Source: Candidatus Methanodesulfokora washburnensis (GTDB lineage Archaea > Korarchaeota > Korarchaeia > Korarchaeales > Korarchaeaceae). Taken from it: a DNA stretch of 61,338 nt. The DNA lies in NCBI RefSeq assembly GCF_003947435.1, contig NZ_RCOS01000066.1, positions 1-61,338 of the forward strand. The letters are read 5' to 3'. Positions within the stretch are counted from its first letter, which is position 1, and every line of letters starts with the position of its first letter. Made by a program: the position numbers and the translations under genes. The notes under the pieces are model-generated. The model was not told the DNA's origin and made no database searches. It worked only from the letters and a program-made list of their open reading frames with translations. Positions 16,842 to 26,772 of this stretch are shown piece by piece.

Positions 16842-17078
16842 ATGAAAAGAGGCACAAAGTTTCTTGATCTCAGAGGACAGAAGAGCCCATTTGCATTGAT
16901 AAGAATAGCAAAGGAAGTGAAAAAAGCAAAACCGGATGAGATACTGGAGTTTTTAGTTGATGATCCGGCAACTGTCGACGAGATAGCACCTTGGTCTGAG
17001 AGAACTGGGAATAAGATAATAAGCATGAAGAAGGAAGACAGCTCTTGGATAATCAGAATAAGGAGGAGGTCATCATGA
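16842..17078 (+). CDS. TusA/SirA-like small protein lacking the active Cys
   Basis: A 78-residue protein of the TusA fold. TusA proteins carry sulfur on the Cys of a CPxP motif after LDLRG. Here LDLRGQK is followed by Ser15-Pro16-Phe-Ala18, so both the Cys and the second Pro are gone. It cannot carry persulfide on that residue. It overlaps the adenosylhomocysteinase gene by four bases (ATGA) and heads the operon. A regulatory or scaffold role is possible; its function is unknown. Confidence 0.75.
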   Translation: MKRGTKFLDLRGQKSPFALIRIAKEVKKAKPDEILEFLVDDPATVDEIAPWSERTGNKIISMKKEDSSWIIRIRRRSS

Positions 17079-18304
17079 GCTACAAAATCAGAGATATATC
17101 ATTCGCTGAGAGGGGAGAAAGAAGTGTTAAATGGGCTGAAATGCATATGCCAGTTCTTATGAGGATAAGGAGAGAATTCTCAGCGGACAAGCCCCTAAAG
17201 GGGATAAAGATAGCCGCTTGTATGCATGTTACAAAGGAGACTGCTGTTTTAATGGAGACATTACAGGAAGGTGGAGCTGAGATATGGCTCTCAGCCTCCA
17301 ATCCTCTTTCAACTCAGGATGATGTAGCTGCTTATCTAGTAAGAAAGGGCATTCATGTATTTGCATGGAGAGGAGAAACTGAAGATGAATATTATTCCGC
17401 TATAAAAACAGTTTTAAGTGGACATAGAGACATAACAATGGATGATGGGGGAGATCTTACTGTCATGGCAGCAAGAATAGGGATAAATGCGATAGGAGGA
17501 ACTGAGGAGACGACAACGGGAGTGATAAGGATAAAGGCCTTGGAAAGAGAGGGAATCTTGAGGTATCCAGTTATAGCCGTGAACAATGCTGAGACAAAGT
17601 GGGAATTTGATAATGTTCATGGAACAGGACAGAGCGCATTGGATGGAATTTTAAGGGCAACAAATGTCTTGATAGCAGGAAAAACTGTTGTTGTAGCTGG
17701 ATTTGGACATGTTGGAAGAGGAATAGCAATGAGAGCTAGGGGCCTAGGGGCAAGAGTTGTGATAACAGAGGTTGATCCTATAAGAGCTCTGAAAGCAGTA
17801 ATGGATGGTTTTTCTGTCATGAAAATGATAGAAGCAGCCAAAATAGGGGATATATTCATCACAGCAACTGGAAATAAGGATGTGATAACAGAGGAGCATA
17901 TAATGGAGATGAAGGATGGAGCTATATTGGCAAATGCTGGGCACTTTGATGTAGAGGTCTCTGTCAGAGATCTGGAGAAGATAGCTACCTCAAAAACCGA
18001 CTTAAGAGAAAATTTGACTGAGTATACACTGCCGAATGGAAAAAGAGTGTACTTGATAGCCAAGGGAAGGCTCGTAAATCTGGTAGCAGCAGAAGGCCAT
18101 CCAAGCGAGGTCATGGATATGAGCTTTGCAGACCAAGCACTCGCTGTTAGATACCTTTTGAGCAGAAAGCTCGATCCTGGAGTTCATGAGCTACCCAGAG
18201 AGATAGATGCTAGAGTGGCATATCTTAAGCTCGAGAGCATGGGGATCTCTATAGATTCCCTAAGCGATGAGCAGAAGAAGTACTTAGAAAGCTGGATGAT
18301 CTAA
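17075..18304 (+). CDS. ahcY: Adenosylhomocysteinase (SAH hydrolase)
   Basis: A 409-residue NAD-dependent enzyme that splits S-adenosylhomocysteine to adenosine and homocysteine, removing the product of methyltransferases. Seen: [31 protein letters not shown], the NAD motif [12 protein letters not shown], and the C-terminal [14 protein letters not shown] choose the ATG at 17075, which follows GGAGGAGGT and overlaps the TusA-like stop codon. It is followed with no gap by the radical SAM gene. Confidence 0.95.
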   Translation: MSYKIRDISFAERGERSVKWAEMHMPVLMRIRREFSADKPLKGIKIAACMHVTKETAVLMETLQEGGAEIWLSASNPLSTQDDVAAYLVRKGIHVFAWRGETEDEYYSAIKTVLSGHRDITMDDGGDLTVMAARIGINAIGGTEETTTGVIRIKALEREGILRYPVIAVNNAETKWEFDNVHGTGQSALDGILRATNVLIAGKTVVVAGFGHVGRGIAMRARGLGARVVITEVDPIRALKAVMDGFSVMKMIEAAKIGDIFITATGNKDVITEEHIMEMKDGAILANAGHFDVEVSVRDLEKIATSKTDLRENLTEYTLPNGKRVYLIAKGRLVNLVAAEGHPSEVMDMSFADQALAVRYLLSRKLDPGVHELPREIDARVAYLKLESMGISIDSLSDEQKKYLESWMI

Positions 18305-19375
18305 ATGGAGAAGTTGAAATTTGGAGCTCTCAGAGTAAGAGGATGGAGTAAGGGCTGCGAACTCTGCTGGAAAGGAGCTAAGATGGTGCTCTTCATAACC
18401 GGAATATGCCCTTTATACGGTGAGTGCTTTTACTGCACTATATCTGAGAGAAGAAGAGGAAAAGATATTGTTTTTGCTGATGAGGTTGAGGTCAAAAAAG
18501 ATGAGGATATCCTGAGAGAAGCAGAGCTTATATCAGCAAGAGGAGCGGGAATCACAGGAGGAGAGCCCACCCTCGTTCCGGATAGGGTAATCAGTTATAC
18601 TAAAATACTAAAAGAGAGATTTGGCAGTAATTTTCATATTCATTTATATACAAATGGATTAATGCTCAGAGAATCTATTAAAGCGTTTTCAGATGTTGGA
18701 GTGAATGAGATAAGGCTGCACAGCTGGGATGAGAGCAGATGGAGCGTCATAAGGGAGATAAAGGATTTCGGAATGCAAGCAGGAGCTGAAATACCTGCAA
18801 TTCCGGATGAAAGATATGAGGAGAAGATAAAGCGCTTGGCTCTTGAGCTGGACAGAATGGGCGCAGATTTTCTGAATTTGAATGAGATGGAGTTCAGCGA
18901 TTCAAATAGAATTAGCCTTTTATCGCTTGGATTCAAGCCGGATGAATTAAGCGAGGTAGCTGTTAAGGGAAGCAGGAATCTTGCTGAAAAAATACTGGAG
19001 TTTATCGAGAAGGAAACCGGGATTTATAGCTATTTCTGTCCTGCTATACAAAAGGATTACCAGATGTGGATGAGATGGAAAAGAAGATCCAAGAAGGTTG
19101 CCCTACCGTTTGAGACTCCAACAAGAGATGGGACTCTTCTCAGAATTGAGGTGAAGAATCCCTCTGAAAGGATACTAAAGCTAGCAGGAAGCATTGCACA
19201 CATCGATGGAGACAGGGTATTTCTCCCGTTAGAGATCTTAGATGAATTGGACGAGATAGAGGAATGTTATATTGTGGAATGCGCACCAACTGATGATAGA
19301 ATAGAGCTAGCTAGGTATCCATGTAAACTTCTCTCAGGAGGTTCAAGAGATTGGAGGAAATCAGGGAAAAAGTAA
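18305..19375 (+). CDS. Radical SAM protein, uncharacterised (COG2108-like)
   Basis: A 356-residue protein starting directly after the adenosylhomocysteinase stop. The cluster motif is spaced CX5CX2C (Cys35, Cys41, Cys44 in CPLYGECFYC), wider than the usual CX3CX2C. ITGGEPTL follows at about residue 80, the usual SAM-binding GGEP. Two further Cys (18 and 21, GCELCWKG) near the N-terminus may bind metal. It resembles a conserved archaeal family of unknown reaction. Its place between SAH hydrolase and a DUF59 protein suggests a SAM-linked biosynthetic step. Confidence 0.85.
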   Translation: MEKLKFGALRVRGWSKGCELCWKGAKMVLFITGICPLYGECFYCTISERRRGKDIVFADEVEVKKDEDILREAELISARGAGITGGEPTLVPDRVISYTKILKERFGSNFHIHLYTNGLMLRESIKAFSDVGVNEIRLHSWDESRWSVIREIKDFGMQAGAEIPAIPDERYEEKIKRLALELDRMGADFLNLNEMEFSDSNRISLLSLGFKPDELSEVAVKGSRNLAEKILEFIEKETGIYSYFCPAIQKDYQMWMRWKRRSKKVALPFETPTRDGTLLRIEVKNPSERILKLAGSIAHIDGDRVFLPLEILDELDEIEECYIVECAPTDDRIELARYPCKLLSGGSRDWRKSGKK

Positions 19376-19593
19376 TAGAAGCCTTAAAAGGGATAATAGA
19401 TCCGGAGCTCAAGATGAACTTAGTAGATGCAGGTCTCATCAGGGATGTTGAGGTGGAAGGTGGAGTTGTTAGAATAAAAATCTCCTTCACAACTCCGTTC
19501 TGTCCGCTGGCGAACTTTCTGATATTTAGCATAAGGAGAGCTGTTGAGAAGATAGAAGGTGTAAAGTCAGTTGATATAGAAGTTATATTTTAA
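19351..19593 (+). CDS. DUF59/MIP18-family protein (SufT-like)
   Basis: An 80-residue protein of the MIP18 (DUF59) family, which takes part in Fe-S cluster assembly or in phenylacetyl-CoA-type systems. The typical order is EALKGIIDPELKMNLVDAGL, then SFTTPFCPLAN with the family Cys, then EGVKSVDIE. The start is a TTG at 19351, nine bases after GGAGG, and it overlaps the radical SAM gene by 25 bases. The pairing suggests help in maturing that Fe-S enzyme. Confidence 0.88.
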   Translation: MEEIREKVIEALKGIIDPELKMNLVDAGLIRDVEVEGGVVRIKISFTTPFCPLANFLIFSIRRAVEKIEGVKSVDIEVIF

Positions 19594-20855
19594 AGCATAA
19601 CTTCCTCGTAAGGATCTCTTAAGGCAAATGATGATATCCCCATCTTTCTTATCTCTTCAGAGAATTTCTCCGTGTCCTCACCGTGTACCGGTATGACTAC
19701 ATCTGGTGAAGCTATTTTTATAAGTTCAAATATATCCGATCTGCTTGCATGCGCGGAGAAGTTGAGCTGGCTTACCTTCATGCTAACATCTAGATCTGAC
19801 CCCTCAAGGTTTATTTTCCCCTCTTCCAGAAGTCTCCTTCCATCTGTACCCTCTATCTGATACCCAGTCAATACCACTGCACTTTTTTCATCCTCAGCTT
19901 TTTCTCCAAGATAATATCTCACAGGTCCTCCTTCAAGCATGCCTGAGGTTGTCAGCACTATGGAAGGCCTTTTTATAAGCTTTTTCCTCATCCTCCATCC
20001 TCCAACAAAAGTTATCGTATCGGATATCCTGCTAAGTTCTTTAAAGTCCCTAACTCTGTCTGGGTACTGCTGTGTTATCCTCATCCCCTCCCTCGCCATT
20101 CCATCGAGGAAAATCTGTTCCTTAATTCCTGTAGCTCTGAGTGCCATTGCCACCTCAGCAAGCCTGCCTATTGCAAATCCAGCTATTATGGGCATACCTC
20201 CTTTGCTCATCACATTTTTTACCAATTCTTTAAGGAGAATTTCCTGTCCAGCTCTCGGAGGATGCTCCCTGAATGCATAAGTAGACTCTGTTATTAGGAC
20301 ATCCACCTTAGGAAAGTTAGTATCAGCTGGAGGCATTAATCTTGTCTTCTTTAAGTTGAAGTCCCCTGTGTATAGGAGAGAGAACCCGTTGTACTCAAGC
20401 CTGAACATCGCACTACCCGGTATATGGCCAGCATTGTATGCTGTAATTCTAACATCCCCTATCCTGAACGGAATCCCGTATTCCACAGACCTGTAAACAG
20501 ACAATGCCCTTTTTATCTGTTCTGCACCATATTTAAGCTGATATCCCCTCTTTTTCGCAACCCTAAGGGAATCAAAGAGGAGAAGCTCTGTGAAATCTCT
20601 TGTTATATCTATTCCATATATTGGAACTTCCTTTCCGTTAAATAAAAGAGGTATGGAGCCCGAGTGATCCACATGCGCATGAGTTAACAGTACTGCATCC
20701 ACATCTTTCACTTCCTCGGGGTACATTGGTTCCTTCTTTGGCACTAGCTTCATGCCGTAGTCCATTAATATCCTCTTTCCTCCTATCTCAACTAGGATCG
20801 CACTTCTCCCTACTTCTAGATTCGATCCGAGCACTCTTATAGACACTTTAGGCAT
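19590..20855 (-). CDS. Beta-CASP metallo-beta-lactamase ribonuclease (aCPSF2-like)
   Basis: A 421-residue nuclease. The zinc motif HAHVDH (residues 59-64) is followed by GHIPGSA, GDFN and ITESTYA in the MBL part, a beta-CASP insert, and LTTSGMLEGGPVRYY, NFSAHA and PVHGE in the C-terminal part. It has no N-terminal KH domains, so it is like aCPSF2 and not aCPSF1, the termination factor. It probably processes or degrades RNA. GGGAGTG precedes the ATG. The 3' end overlaps the convergent DUF59 gene by four bases. Confidence 0.88.
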   Translation of the reverse strand: MPKVSIRVLGSNLEVGRSAILVEIGGKRILMDYGMKLVPKKEPMYPEEVKDVDAVLLTHAHVDHSGSIPLLFNGKEVPIYGIDITRDFTELLLFDSLRVAKKRGYQLKYGAEQIKRALSVYRSVEYGIPFRIGDVRITAYNAGHIPGSAMFRLEYNGFSLLYTGDFNLKKTRLMPPADTNFPKVDVLITESTYAFREHPPRAGQEILLKELVKNVMSKGGMPIIAGFAIGRLAEVAMALRATGIKEQIFLDGMAREGMRITQQYPDRVRDFKELSRISDTITFVGGWRMRKKLIKRPSIVLTTSGMLEGGPVRYYLGEKAEDEKSAVVLTGYQIEGTDGRRLLEEGKINLEGSDLDVSMKVSQLNFSAHASRSDIFELIKIASPDVVIPVHGEDTEKFSEEIRKMGISSFALRDPYEEVML

Positions 20856-20952
20856 TCCATTTCACTCCCACATGATAAACATAAATTAATTAATGTAAGC
20901 TCCATGGTACCAGACCGATGCACTTATTAATATTTCCCTCCACAAACAGCAC

Positions 20953-21288
20953 ATGAGCGAGTATATCGACATAGACTATTTCAGAAAGGTTGACCTCAGG
21001 ATAGGAGAGGTAGAGCAAGCAGAAAGAGTTCCCGGATCAGATAAGCTTCTCAAAATAAAAGTGAATTTAGGAGATGAGAAGAGAGAGTTAGTAGCTGGTA
21101 TAGCTGGCCAATATAAGCCTGAGGAACTCATTGGAAGGCAGATTGTTGTGGTTGTAAATCTTCAGCCCAAGAAGATAAGAGGGATATGGTCCCAGGGGAT
21201 GCTATTAGCTGCATCTGTTGGAGAGGAGGGAACTCCGGTTTTGATACAACCAGAGAAAAAAGTTCCTCCAGGAAGCAGGATAACTTAG
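20953..21288 (+). CDS. tRNA-binding OB-fold protein (MetRS beta subunit/CsaA-like)
   Basis: A 111-residue OB-fold protein. The pattern IDYFRKVDLRIGEVEQAERV, KLLKIKVNLGDEKRELVAGI and NLQPKKIRGIWSQGMLLAA matches the C-terminal tRNA-binding domain of methionyl-tRNA synthetase, found as a separate beta subunit in many archaea and as CsaA in bacteria. It probably increases tRNA binding by MetRS. The catalytic subunit is not in the window. Confidence 0.9.
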   Translation: MSEYIDIDYFRKVDLRIGEVEQAERVPGSDKLLKIKVNLGDEKRELVAGIAGQYKPEELIGRQIVVVVNLQPKKIRGIWSQGMLLAASVGEEGTPVLIQPEKKVPPGSRIT

Positions 21289-21342
21289 CATTAAATTCAG
21301 ATAAAGCTTAAAAGCCTTTACAGTAATATCGAGGGGGTTGTG

Positions 21343-22740
21343 ATGGATCTTTTCCACATAGCCGAAGCGCTTATTCAAGAGGCCTCATATCCATATGCAG
21401 AAGTAAGAGTTCAGATAAATGATCAGGAGTTTATATGGCTGAGAAATGGAGAGCTGGAGGCTTATGGAACTGGATCCATGGGAGGTATATCTGCAAGAGT
21501 CCTAGTAGACGGAGGCCTAGGTTTTGCATCAACTAGCTCAGAGAAGAAGGCTAAGCAAATTATGGAGCTTGCTGCAAAAAACTCTAGGGCAGCTTCTAGA
21601 AAGGGAAAGGTAAGCTTATCTGAGGAGAGATTTGAAAGAGCGGAGTTCAGAGTCCCAACCGTCAGGGATCCTTGGGATGTACCGACCGAGGAGAAAATAG
21701 AGCTCTTAAAATCGATAGATTCAATAGCCAGAGAGGAGGGAATAGTGGCAAGAAGCATAATGATGAACATATCGAAGGAGATAACATACTTTCTGAACAA
21801 TGAGGGAGCTTCTGTGAGAGGAGAGATTCCAAGAATAAGCATAAGCATGATGCTCACTCATGTATCAGGACAGAACTCTACCCAAGAATTCGAGAGCAAA
21901 GGAGGAAGCGGGGGATTTGAAATCATAAATAGCTGGAGACTTGAGGATTTCATGAAGGAGATATCAAAAAGCATGAAAGAAAGACTTGAGAAAGGAGTTC
22001 CGGCTCCAAAAGGTAAAATGGATGTTGTGATAGGCCCTCCCATATCAGGTCTGGTTGCTCATGAATCCACTGGCCATCCATATGAGGCGGATAGGGTTCT
22101 GGGAAGAGAAGCAGCTCAGGCAGGCGAATCCTTTGTCACAAGAGATATGCTGGGGACTAGGATAGGATCCGAGCTTGTCAGCGTTGCTGATGATCCAACA
22201 ATAGAGGGAAGCTATGGGTTTTATCTGTATGATTTCGAGGGAGTAAAGGCAAGAAGAAGAATTTTGATGAAAAACGGCATTATAAATGAATTTCTGCACA
22301 ACAGGGAGACAGCCAGCATATTTGGCATCAAGAGTAATGGGGCCGCAAGAGCGAGCGATTTCAACAGGGAGCCAATAGTCAGAATGTCAAATACCTTCAT
22401 AATGCCGGGAGATAGTAGGGTGGATGAGCTAATAGAGGATGTATCTGAGGGAGTTTACATAAAGAGGTTTATGGAATGGAATATAGATGATAGAAGATAC
22501 AATCAGAGGTATGTTGGCTCGGAAGCTTATATGATAAGGGGAGGAAGAATAGCTGAGATAGTGCTGAAGCCTGTTTTAGAGGTAACCACTCCTTCTTTCT
22601 ACTCTAGTGTGGATGGGGTTGGAAAAGACCTAGAATTTCAGGCTGCTACATGTGGAAAGGGAGATCCTGCACAGGGAGTTCCTGTCTGGACTGGAGGTCC
22701 TACTATAAGGTTGAGGGGTGTTGGACTTGGAGGAATATGA
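21343..22740 (+). CDS. tldD: TldD-type metallopeptidase
   Basis: A 465-residue protein of the TldD/PmbA family. The zinc motif HExxxH is present as HESTGH near residue 240, followed by a long conserved region with SVADDPTIEGSYG and EFLHNRETA. TldD works as a heterodimer with TldE, cutting unfolded peptides threaded through the pair. The ATG at 21343 follows GAGGGG by six bases; the GTG before it is less likely. Its end overlaps the tldE start. Confidence 0.93.
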   Translation: MDLFHIAEALIQEASYPYAEVRVQINDQEFIWLRNGELEAYGTGSMGGISARVLVDGGLGFASTSSEKKAKQIMELAAKNSRAASRKGKVSLSEERFERAEFRVPTVRDPWDVPTEEKIELLKSIDSIAREEGIVARSIMMNISKEITYFLNNEGASVRGEIPRISISMMLTHVSGQNSTQEFESKGGSGGFEIINSWRLEDFMKEISKSMKERLEKGVPAPKGKMDVVIGPPISGLVAHESTGHPYEADRVLGREAAQAGESFVTRDMLGTRIGSELVSVADDPTIEGSYGFYLYDFEGVKARRRILMKNGIINEFLHNRETASIFGIKSNGAARASDFNREPIVRMSNTFIMPGDSRVDELIEDVSEGVYIKRFMEWNIDDRRYNQRYVGSEAYMIRGGRIAEIVLKPVLEVTTPSFYSSVDGVGKDLEFQAATCGKGDPAQGVPVWTGGPTIRLRGVGLGGI

Positions 22741-24079
22741 TGAGTCCTTGGGTTTTTTGGAGGATGTCTTGGATCTTCTGGATAAGCAGGATATTGATGA
22801 GGCAGCAGTTTATATGAGGAGCACGAGGGGGGATCAAGTAAGATTCTCTAATAATAAAATAGACATAGCAAACACATGGTTTGATTTCAATTTGGATATA
22901 CAGCTTGTAAAAGACAGGAGAATCCAGATAATCTCCGTAACAAGCCCAGATATTGATGCTACCAAACTACAAATAGAGAGGGCCATGAAGGTTATGAGTT
23001 CTCTTCCTCCGAGGGAGGCCTATGACTCTCTTCCGGAGGGACCGTTTAGCTATCCCATAATAGAGGGGCTCTATGATCCAAAGCTTGAGGATCCAGGAGA
23101 AAGGCTTTCAGATATTGTTTCGGTAGCAATAGACTCTGGATTATCCTCAGGAGCAAAAAAGATGGCTGGATCAATAAGATCTGCTGTTGAGATGTCGTGC
23201 ACTGCAACTACAACAGGAATTAAGGTTTGTGAGAAGAGGAGCAATGTCTATCTAGACATAAGGGCTTTTGTTAGCTCTGAATCCACGGGACACTCATTTA
23301 GTTGCTCCAGAATGATAGATGAAATAAAACCAGAGGAAGCTGGTAGAGAGGCCGCTGAAGATGCTGTTCTCTCCTCGAGACAGGTCAAAGTTGAGCCTGG
23401 AAGATACAATGCATTGATATGGTACAGCGCTATGGGAAATCTAGGAGGTGTATTTGGCTCTCTTGCAAGCGCAATGTCGGTCATGATGCAGATGTCCCCA
23501 TATGTAGGAAAGCTGAATGAGCAGATAGGCTCGGGTTTGATATCCATAATAGATGATCCTCTCAAGCCTAGAGGTTATGGATCTAGGTCATTTGACATGG
23601 AGGGATATCCAACGAGGAGAAATGTTATACTAGATGCGGGCTTTCTCAGGACATATCTGCATAACAGGCTGACAGCTAAGGCAATGAACACAACTACAAC
23701 AGCAAATGCAGGATGGGTAAGCCCTCAACCTTGGAATATAGTTATAAGCCCAGGAGATATGAATAACGAGGAGCTCGTACATGAGCTAAGGAATGGTCTT
23801 ATAATAAGAAATGCAACCTATCTAAGATTTCAGGACTACAGAGCAGGAGATTTCTCTGCAATAATAAGAGATGGATTGTTCAAAGTGGAGAAGGGAGAGA
23901 TCATTGGATCCGCTAGAGGACTTAGGCTGAGTGACAATGTCCTGAGAATTTTATCCAACATATTCGCTGTCGGAAGAGATTCAAGGCAGATATATCACTG
24001 GTGGATGGAGTGGGAGGTTCCAGTGGAGTCACCTCCGATAGCTGTGAGGGATGTCGGCTTCACCTCGGCCACTGTATGA
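22718..24079 (+). CDS. tldE: TldE/PmbA-type partner subunit
   Basis: The 453-residue partner of TldD. It shares the fold but lacks HExxxH, as expected for TldE; SIIDDPLKPRGYGSRSFD and YLHNRLTAKA are the equivalents of TldD's conserved blocks. The start is a TTG at 22718 or, with better spacing from GAGGGG, the TTG at 22724; both overlap the end of tldD. The 3' end overlaps the convergent acyl-CoA synthetase gene by about 50 bases. Confidence 0.92.
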   Translation: MLDLEEYDESLGFLEDVLDLLDKQDIDEAAVYMRSTRGDQVRFSNNKIDIANTWFDFNLDIQLVKDRRIQIISVTSPDIDATKLQIERAMKVMSSLPPREAYDSLPEGPFSYPIIEGLYDPKLEDPGERLSDIVSVAIDSGLSSGAKKMAGSIRSAVEMSCTATTTGIKVCEKRSNVYLDIRAFVSSESTGHSFSCSRMIDEIKPEEAGREAAEDAVLSSRQVKVEPGRYNALIWYSAMGNLGGVFGSLASAMSVMMQMSPYVGKLNEQIGSGLISIIDDPLKPRGYGSRSFDMEGYPTRRNVILDAGFLRTYLHNRLTAKAMNTTTTANAGWVSPQPWNIVISPGDMNNEELVHELRNGLIIRNATYLRFQDYRAGDFSAIIRDGLFKVEKGEIIGSARGLRLSDNVLRILSNIFAVGRDSRQIYHWWMEWEVPVESPPIAVRDVGFTSATV

Positions 24080-25426
24080 CCTTCCATATTCATAGAGGAA
24101 GTAGATAGCCCTAGCTGCTCTCTCCGGAGATTCGTAAACTGGAATTCCTGATCCCTCTATGATCTCTTTTGCTTTATCTGTCTCCTCTGTGTGAGAGACA
24201 AAGGATACCACAACTGGCCTTTTGCACTTCATGCTTGAGATCACCTCAGCTACTTCCATCGGATCGAAATTGGGAATGCCCATCAGGGGTATCACTAATA
24301 TCGCATCGCAGACCTCAGAGTTGCATAGAATATCCAGCACCATTCTATATTGATCAGGTGTCGAGTTAGCTGTTAGATCTATGGGGTTCTCCAAGGAGTA
24401 GTAGGGAGGGAATTCCTTCTTCAGGACAGCTTTAATTTCATCGGGAGTTTTTGGAACGACCATTCCTCTTCTCTCAAGCTCGTCAACAGCCATTATCCCA
24501 TATCCTCCCCCATTTGTCACTATAAACACCCTTTTTCCCATGACAGGAGGCTGCATTGAGAGAGCTTTGGATGCGTCAATCAACTCCTCCATCGAATCCA
24601 CTATTACAGCACCTGCTTGTCTCAAAGCTGCTATGTACAGCCTGCTTGATCCTGCAAGAGATCCCGTATGAGATGCCACAGCTCTTTCTCCCGCCTCTGA
24701 TCTTCCCACTTTAAGGACAACTACAGGCTTTCTTATCCTTCTTATTGCATTCATCAGTCTCCTTCCATCTCTCACTCCCTCGAGATATATCGTTATAACT
24801 CTCGTCCTTTCATCATCTGCCAGCACATCGAGTAGATCAGCTTCATCGACATCTGCCTTGTTTCCATAACTCACAAACGTGCTTATTCCGAGGTTCATTC
24901 TCCTCAGCATTGATAGCATATTTGTCCCCACGCTTCCGCTTTGAGAGAGCAGCGCTATACTTCCCGGTTTGCACCTTGGAAGCAGCTCCTCCTTAACAAA
25001 CAGCATATCTATTCCTCTTCCCGGATCGAATATTCCCATACAATTAGGTCCTATTATCCTAACCCCTCCTTTTCTTGCCTCCTCGACCAATCTTTCCTCC
25101 AGCTCTCTGTTTCCTATCTCAGCAAAACCGGAGCTTAGAACAACCGCTGCCTTTACTCCCTTGGCTCCGCACTCCTTTATCACCTCGATTACATGATCTG
25201 CTGGCACTGCTATAACAGCCAGATCTACCACATCTGGCACTTCCATTATACTCTTGTAGCATTTCAGGCCAAGTATCTCATCAGCTGAGGGATTAATTGG
25301 GTATAGTTTTCCCCTAAATTTTGAGAGGAGCTGTTTTAACACGACATAGCCTATTTTTTCAGGGTTTCTTGAGGCTCCTATCACTGCTATGGATCTGGGA
25401 TTCAGAGCTTCTGCTACACCTACCAT
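24029..25426 (-). CDS. acdA: ADP-forming acyl-CoA synthetase, alpha subunit
   Basis: A 465-residue protein with a CoA-binding domain (SIAVIGASRNPEKIGY), a succinyl-CoA-ligase-like domain (IGPNCMG, LLSQSGSVG, VSYGNKADVDEADL) and the phosphorylated His in VASHTGSLAG near residue 250. It forms ATP from acyl-CoA, ADP and phosphate, the last step of peptide and sugar fermentation in many archaea. The ATP-grasp beta subunit is not adjacent. The gene is single, and converges on tldE. Confidence 0.9.
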   Translation of the reverse strand: MVGVAEALNPRSIAVIGASRNPEKIGYVVLKQLLSKFRGKLYPINPSADEILGLKCYKSIMEVPDVVDLAVIAVPADHVIEVIKECGAKGVKAAVVLSSGFAEIGNRELEERLVEEARKGGVRIIGPNCMGIFDPGRGIDMLFVKEELLPRCKPGSIALLSQSGSVGTNMLSMLRRMNLGISTFVSYGNKADVDEADLLDVLADDERTRVITIYLEGVRDGRRLMNAIRRIRKPVVVLKVGRSEAGERAVASHTGSLAGSSRLYIAALRQAGAVIVDSMEELIDASKALSMQPPVMGKRVFIVTNGGGYGIMAVDELERRGMVVPKTPDEIKAVLKKEFPPYYSLENPIDLTANSTPDQYRMVLDILCNSEVCDAILVIPLMGIPNFDPMEVAEVISSMKCKRPVVVSFVSHTEETDKAKEIIEGSGIPVYESPERAARAIYFLYEYGRSYSGRGEADIPHSYRR

Positions 25427-25521
25427 TCAAACACCTAGAATCCAAGCTGAGAAACTATAAAGACCTTTAATCCCTGTATACTTCAGATAAATAGCTTAAG
25501 TGTTTAAATTCCCTATTAAAA

Positions 25522-26772
25522 TTACATCTTGATCATATGAACTGAGCATGAGATACATGGATCAAGCGCTCTTATCGTCTCCTCTAATTTTCTCGTCACT
25601 TTTTCATCGTCCATTCTCCCAAAATTGTTTCTGGCCTCCTCATACAAGCTAAGCTCCATAAAAGCATGGTTCATTGCTGTCGGAGTTATTATATTAGAAT
25701 ATTTTATTTTTCCATCTTCCTCTATTCTGTAATGATGAACTAGAACTCCTCTGGGTGCTTCAACATAGCCTATTCCTTCCCCTTCAACCGGTTTCACTAG
25801 AACATTGTTAGCTCTAACTCCTTTATCTAACAGCTTTCTTGCTATTTCACCAGACTTTTCTAGGGCATATATTAACTCTATTGCTTGAGCCAAGTTGTTT
25901 CTACTGGCATATCCCTCTAGAAGCAGATCCTTATATCTATCAAAAAATTCAGCAGCAGTTGGAGTCAGATATTTGTTTTTGAGAAGCAACCTAGAGAGTG
26001 CGCCCACCATAAATATCTTTCCTTTATATCTGCTCTGCTTGGCAAAGCTATATGGGAGGGATTTCTCCTCAATGCACTCGTGATAATCGAATAGAGCTCC
26101 ATCATCTGCCATTAATTTATCCCCAAGAAGGTAATTGTTTGTTACTATTTTTGCGTTGGATCTCGCTCCAAAAGGTTCCTGAGAAACAAATAGTTCCAAT
26201 ATTTTAGTAGACATTTTAATATACTCCGCAGAGTTTTTCTCAATAAATCTCAGTTCCTTCTCAGAGGGATATCTGCCAAAGCCTCCTGGTTTTATGTTGA
26301 TTCCATGTATTTCTCTCCCTCCTATAAGATCCCTTATATAATTACCAAAGTTCATTATTGTTATACCATCTTTTACGAGATTCCAGTGCTTTTTCGCCAA
26401 ATTTATCGCATCAGGTTGCCCAAATATGTCAGGGGAGACTAAAAGATATAAATGAAGCGAGTGGCTCTCTATCATCTCACCAAGAAGGCCTAGTTCCCTC
26501 AAGAGCTCTATTTCCTCTGTTACCTCTACTTCAAATGCACGCTCTATTGCAACAGTAGATGCTATTGAGTGAGAAAGATAGCATATGGCACATATCCTTG
26601 CCTCCAAATCTGGAACGTCATAGTAGTTTCTTCCGAGGGTGAGAAGCTCGAAGAACCTTGGTCCCTCCAGAAATCTGACCCTTACTTCCTTGACCTTTCC
26701 ATTTTCTATTATTATGTCTGCCGAGCCGCTCCCCTCAACTCTTGTGAATGTTCTCATCTCTACTCTTACCAT
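25522..26772 (-). CDS. hydA: [NiFe] hydrogenase (group 3b) alpha, catalytic large subunit
   Basis: A 416-residue large subunit that holds the Ni-Fe site. The N-terminal nickel ligands are Cys61 and Cys64 in ARICAICYLSH and the C-terminal pair is in DPCISCSVH, four residues from the end, so little or no peptide is left to be cleaved after the final His. The sequence and gene order match the cytoplasmic sulfhydrogenases of Thermococcales. Its start overlaps the delta gene by seven bases. No maturation genes are in the window. Confidence 0.95.
   Translation of the reverse strand: MVRVEMRTFTRVEGSGSADIIIENGKVKEVRVRFLEGPRFFELLTLGRNYYDVPDLEARICAICYLSHSIASTVAIERAFEVEVTEEIELLRELGLLGEMIESHSLHLYLLVSPDIFGQPDAINLAKKHWNLVKDGITIMNFGNYIRDLIGGREIHGINIKPGGFGRYPSEKELRFIEKNSAEYIKMSTKILELFVSQEPFGARSNAKIVTNNYLLGDKLMADDGALFDYHECIEEKSLPYSFAKQSRYKGKIFMVGALSRLLLKNKYLTPTAAEFFDRYKDLLLEGYASRNNLAQAIELIYALEKSGEIARKLLDKGVRANNVLVKPVEGEGIGYVEAPRGVLVHHYRIEEDGKIKYSNIITPTAMNHAFMELSLYEEARNNFGRMDDEKVTRKLEETIRALDPCISCSVHMIKM

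Noticed and set aside
17617-18114. A 165-codon frame opposite ahcY
   Set aside because: It lies wholly within a well-supported SAH hydrolase gene and has no protein features of its own.
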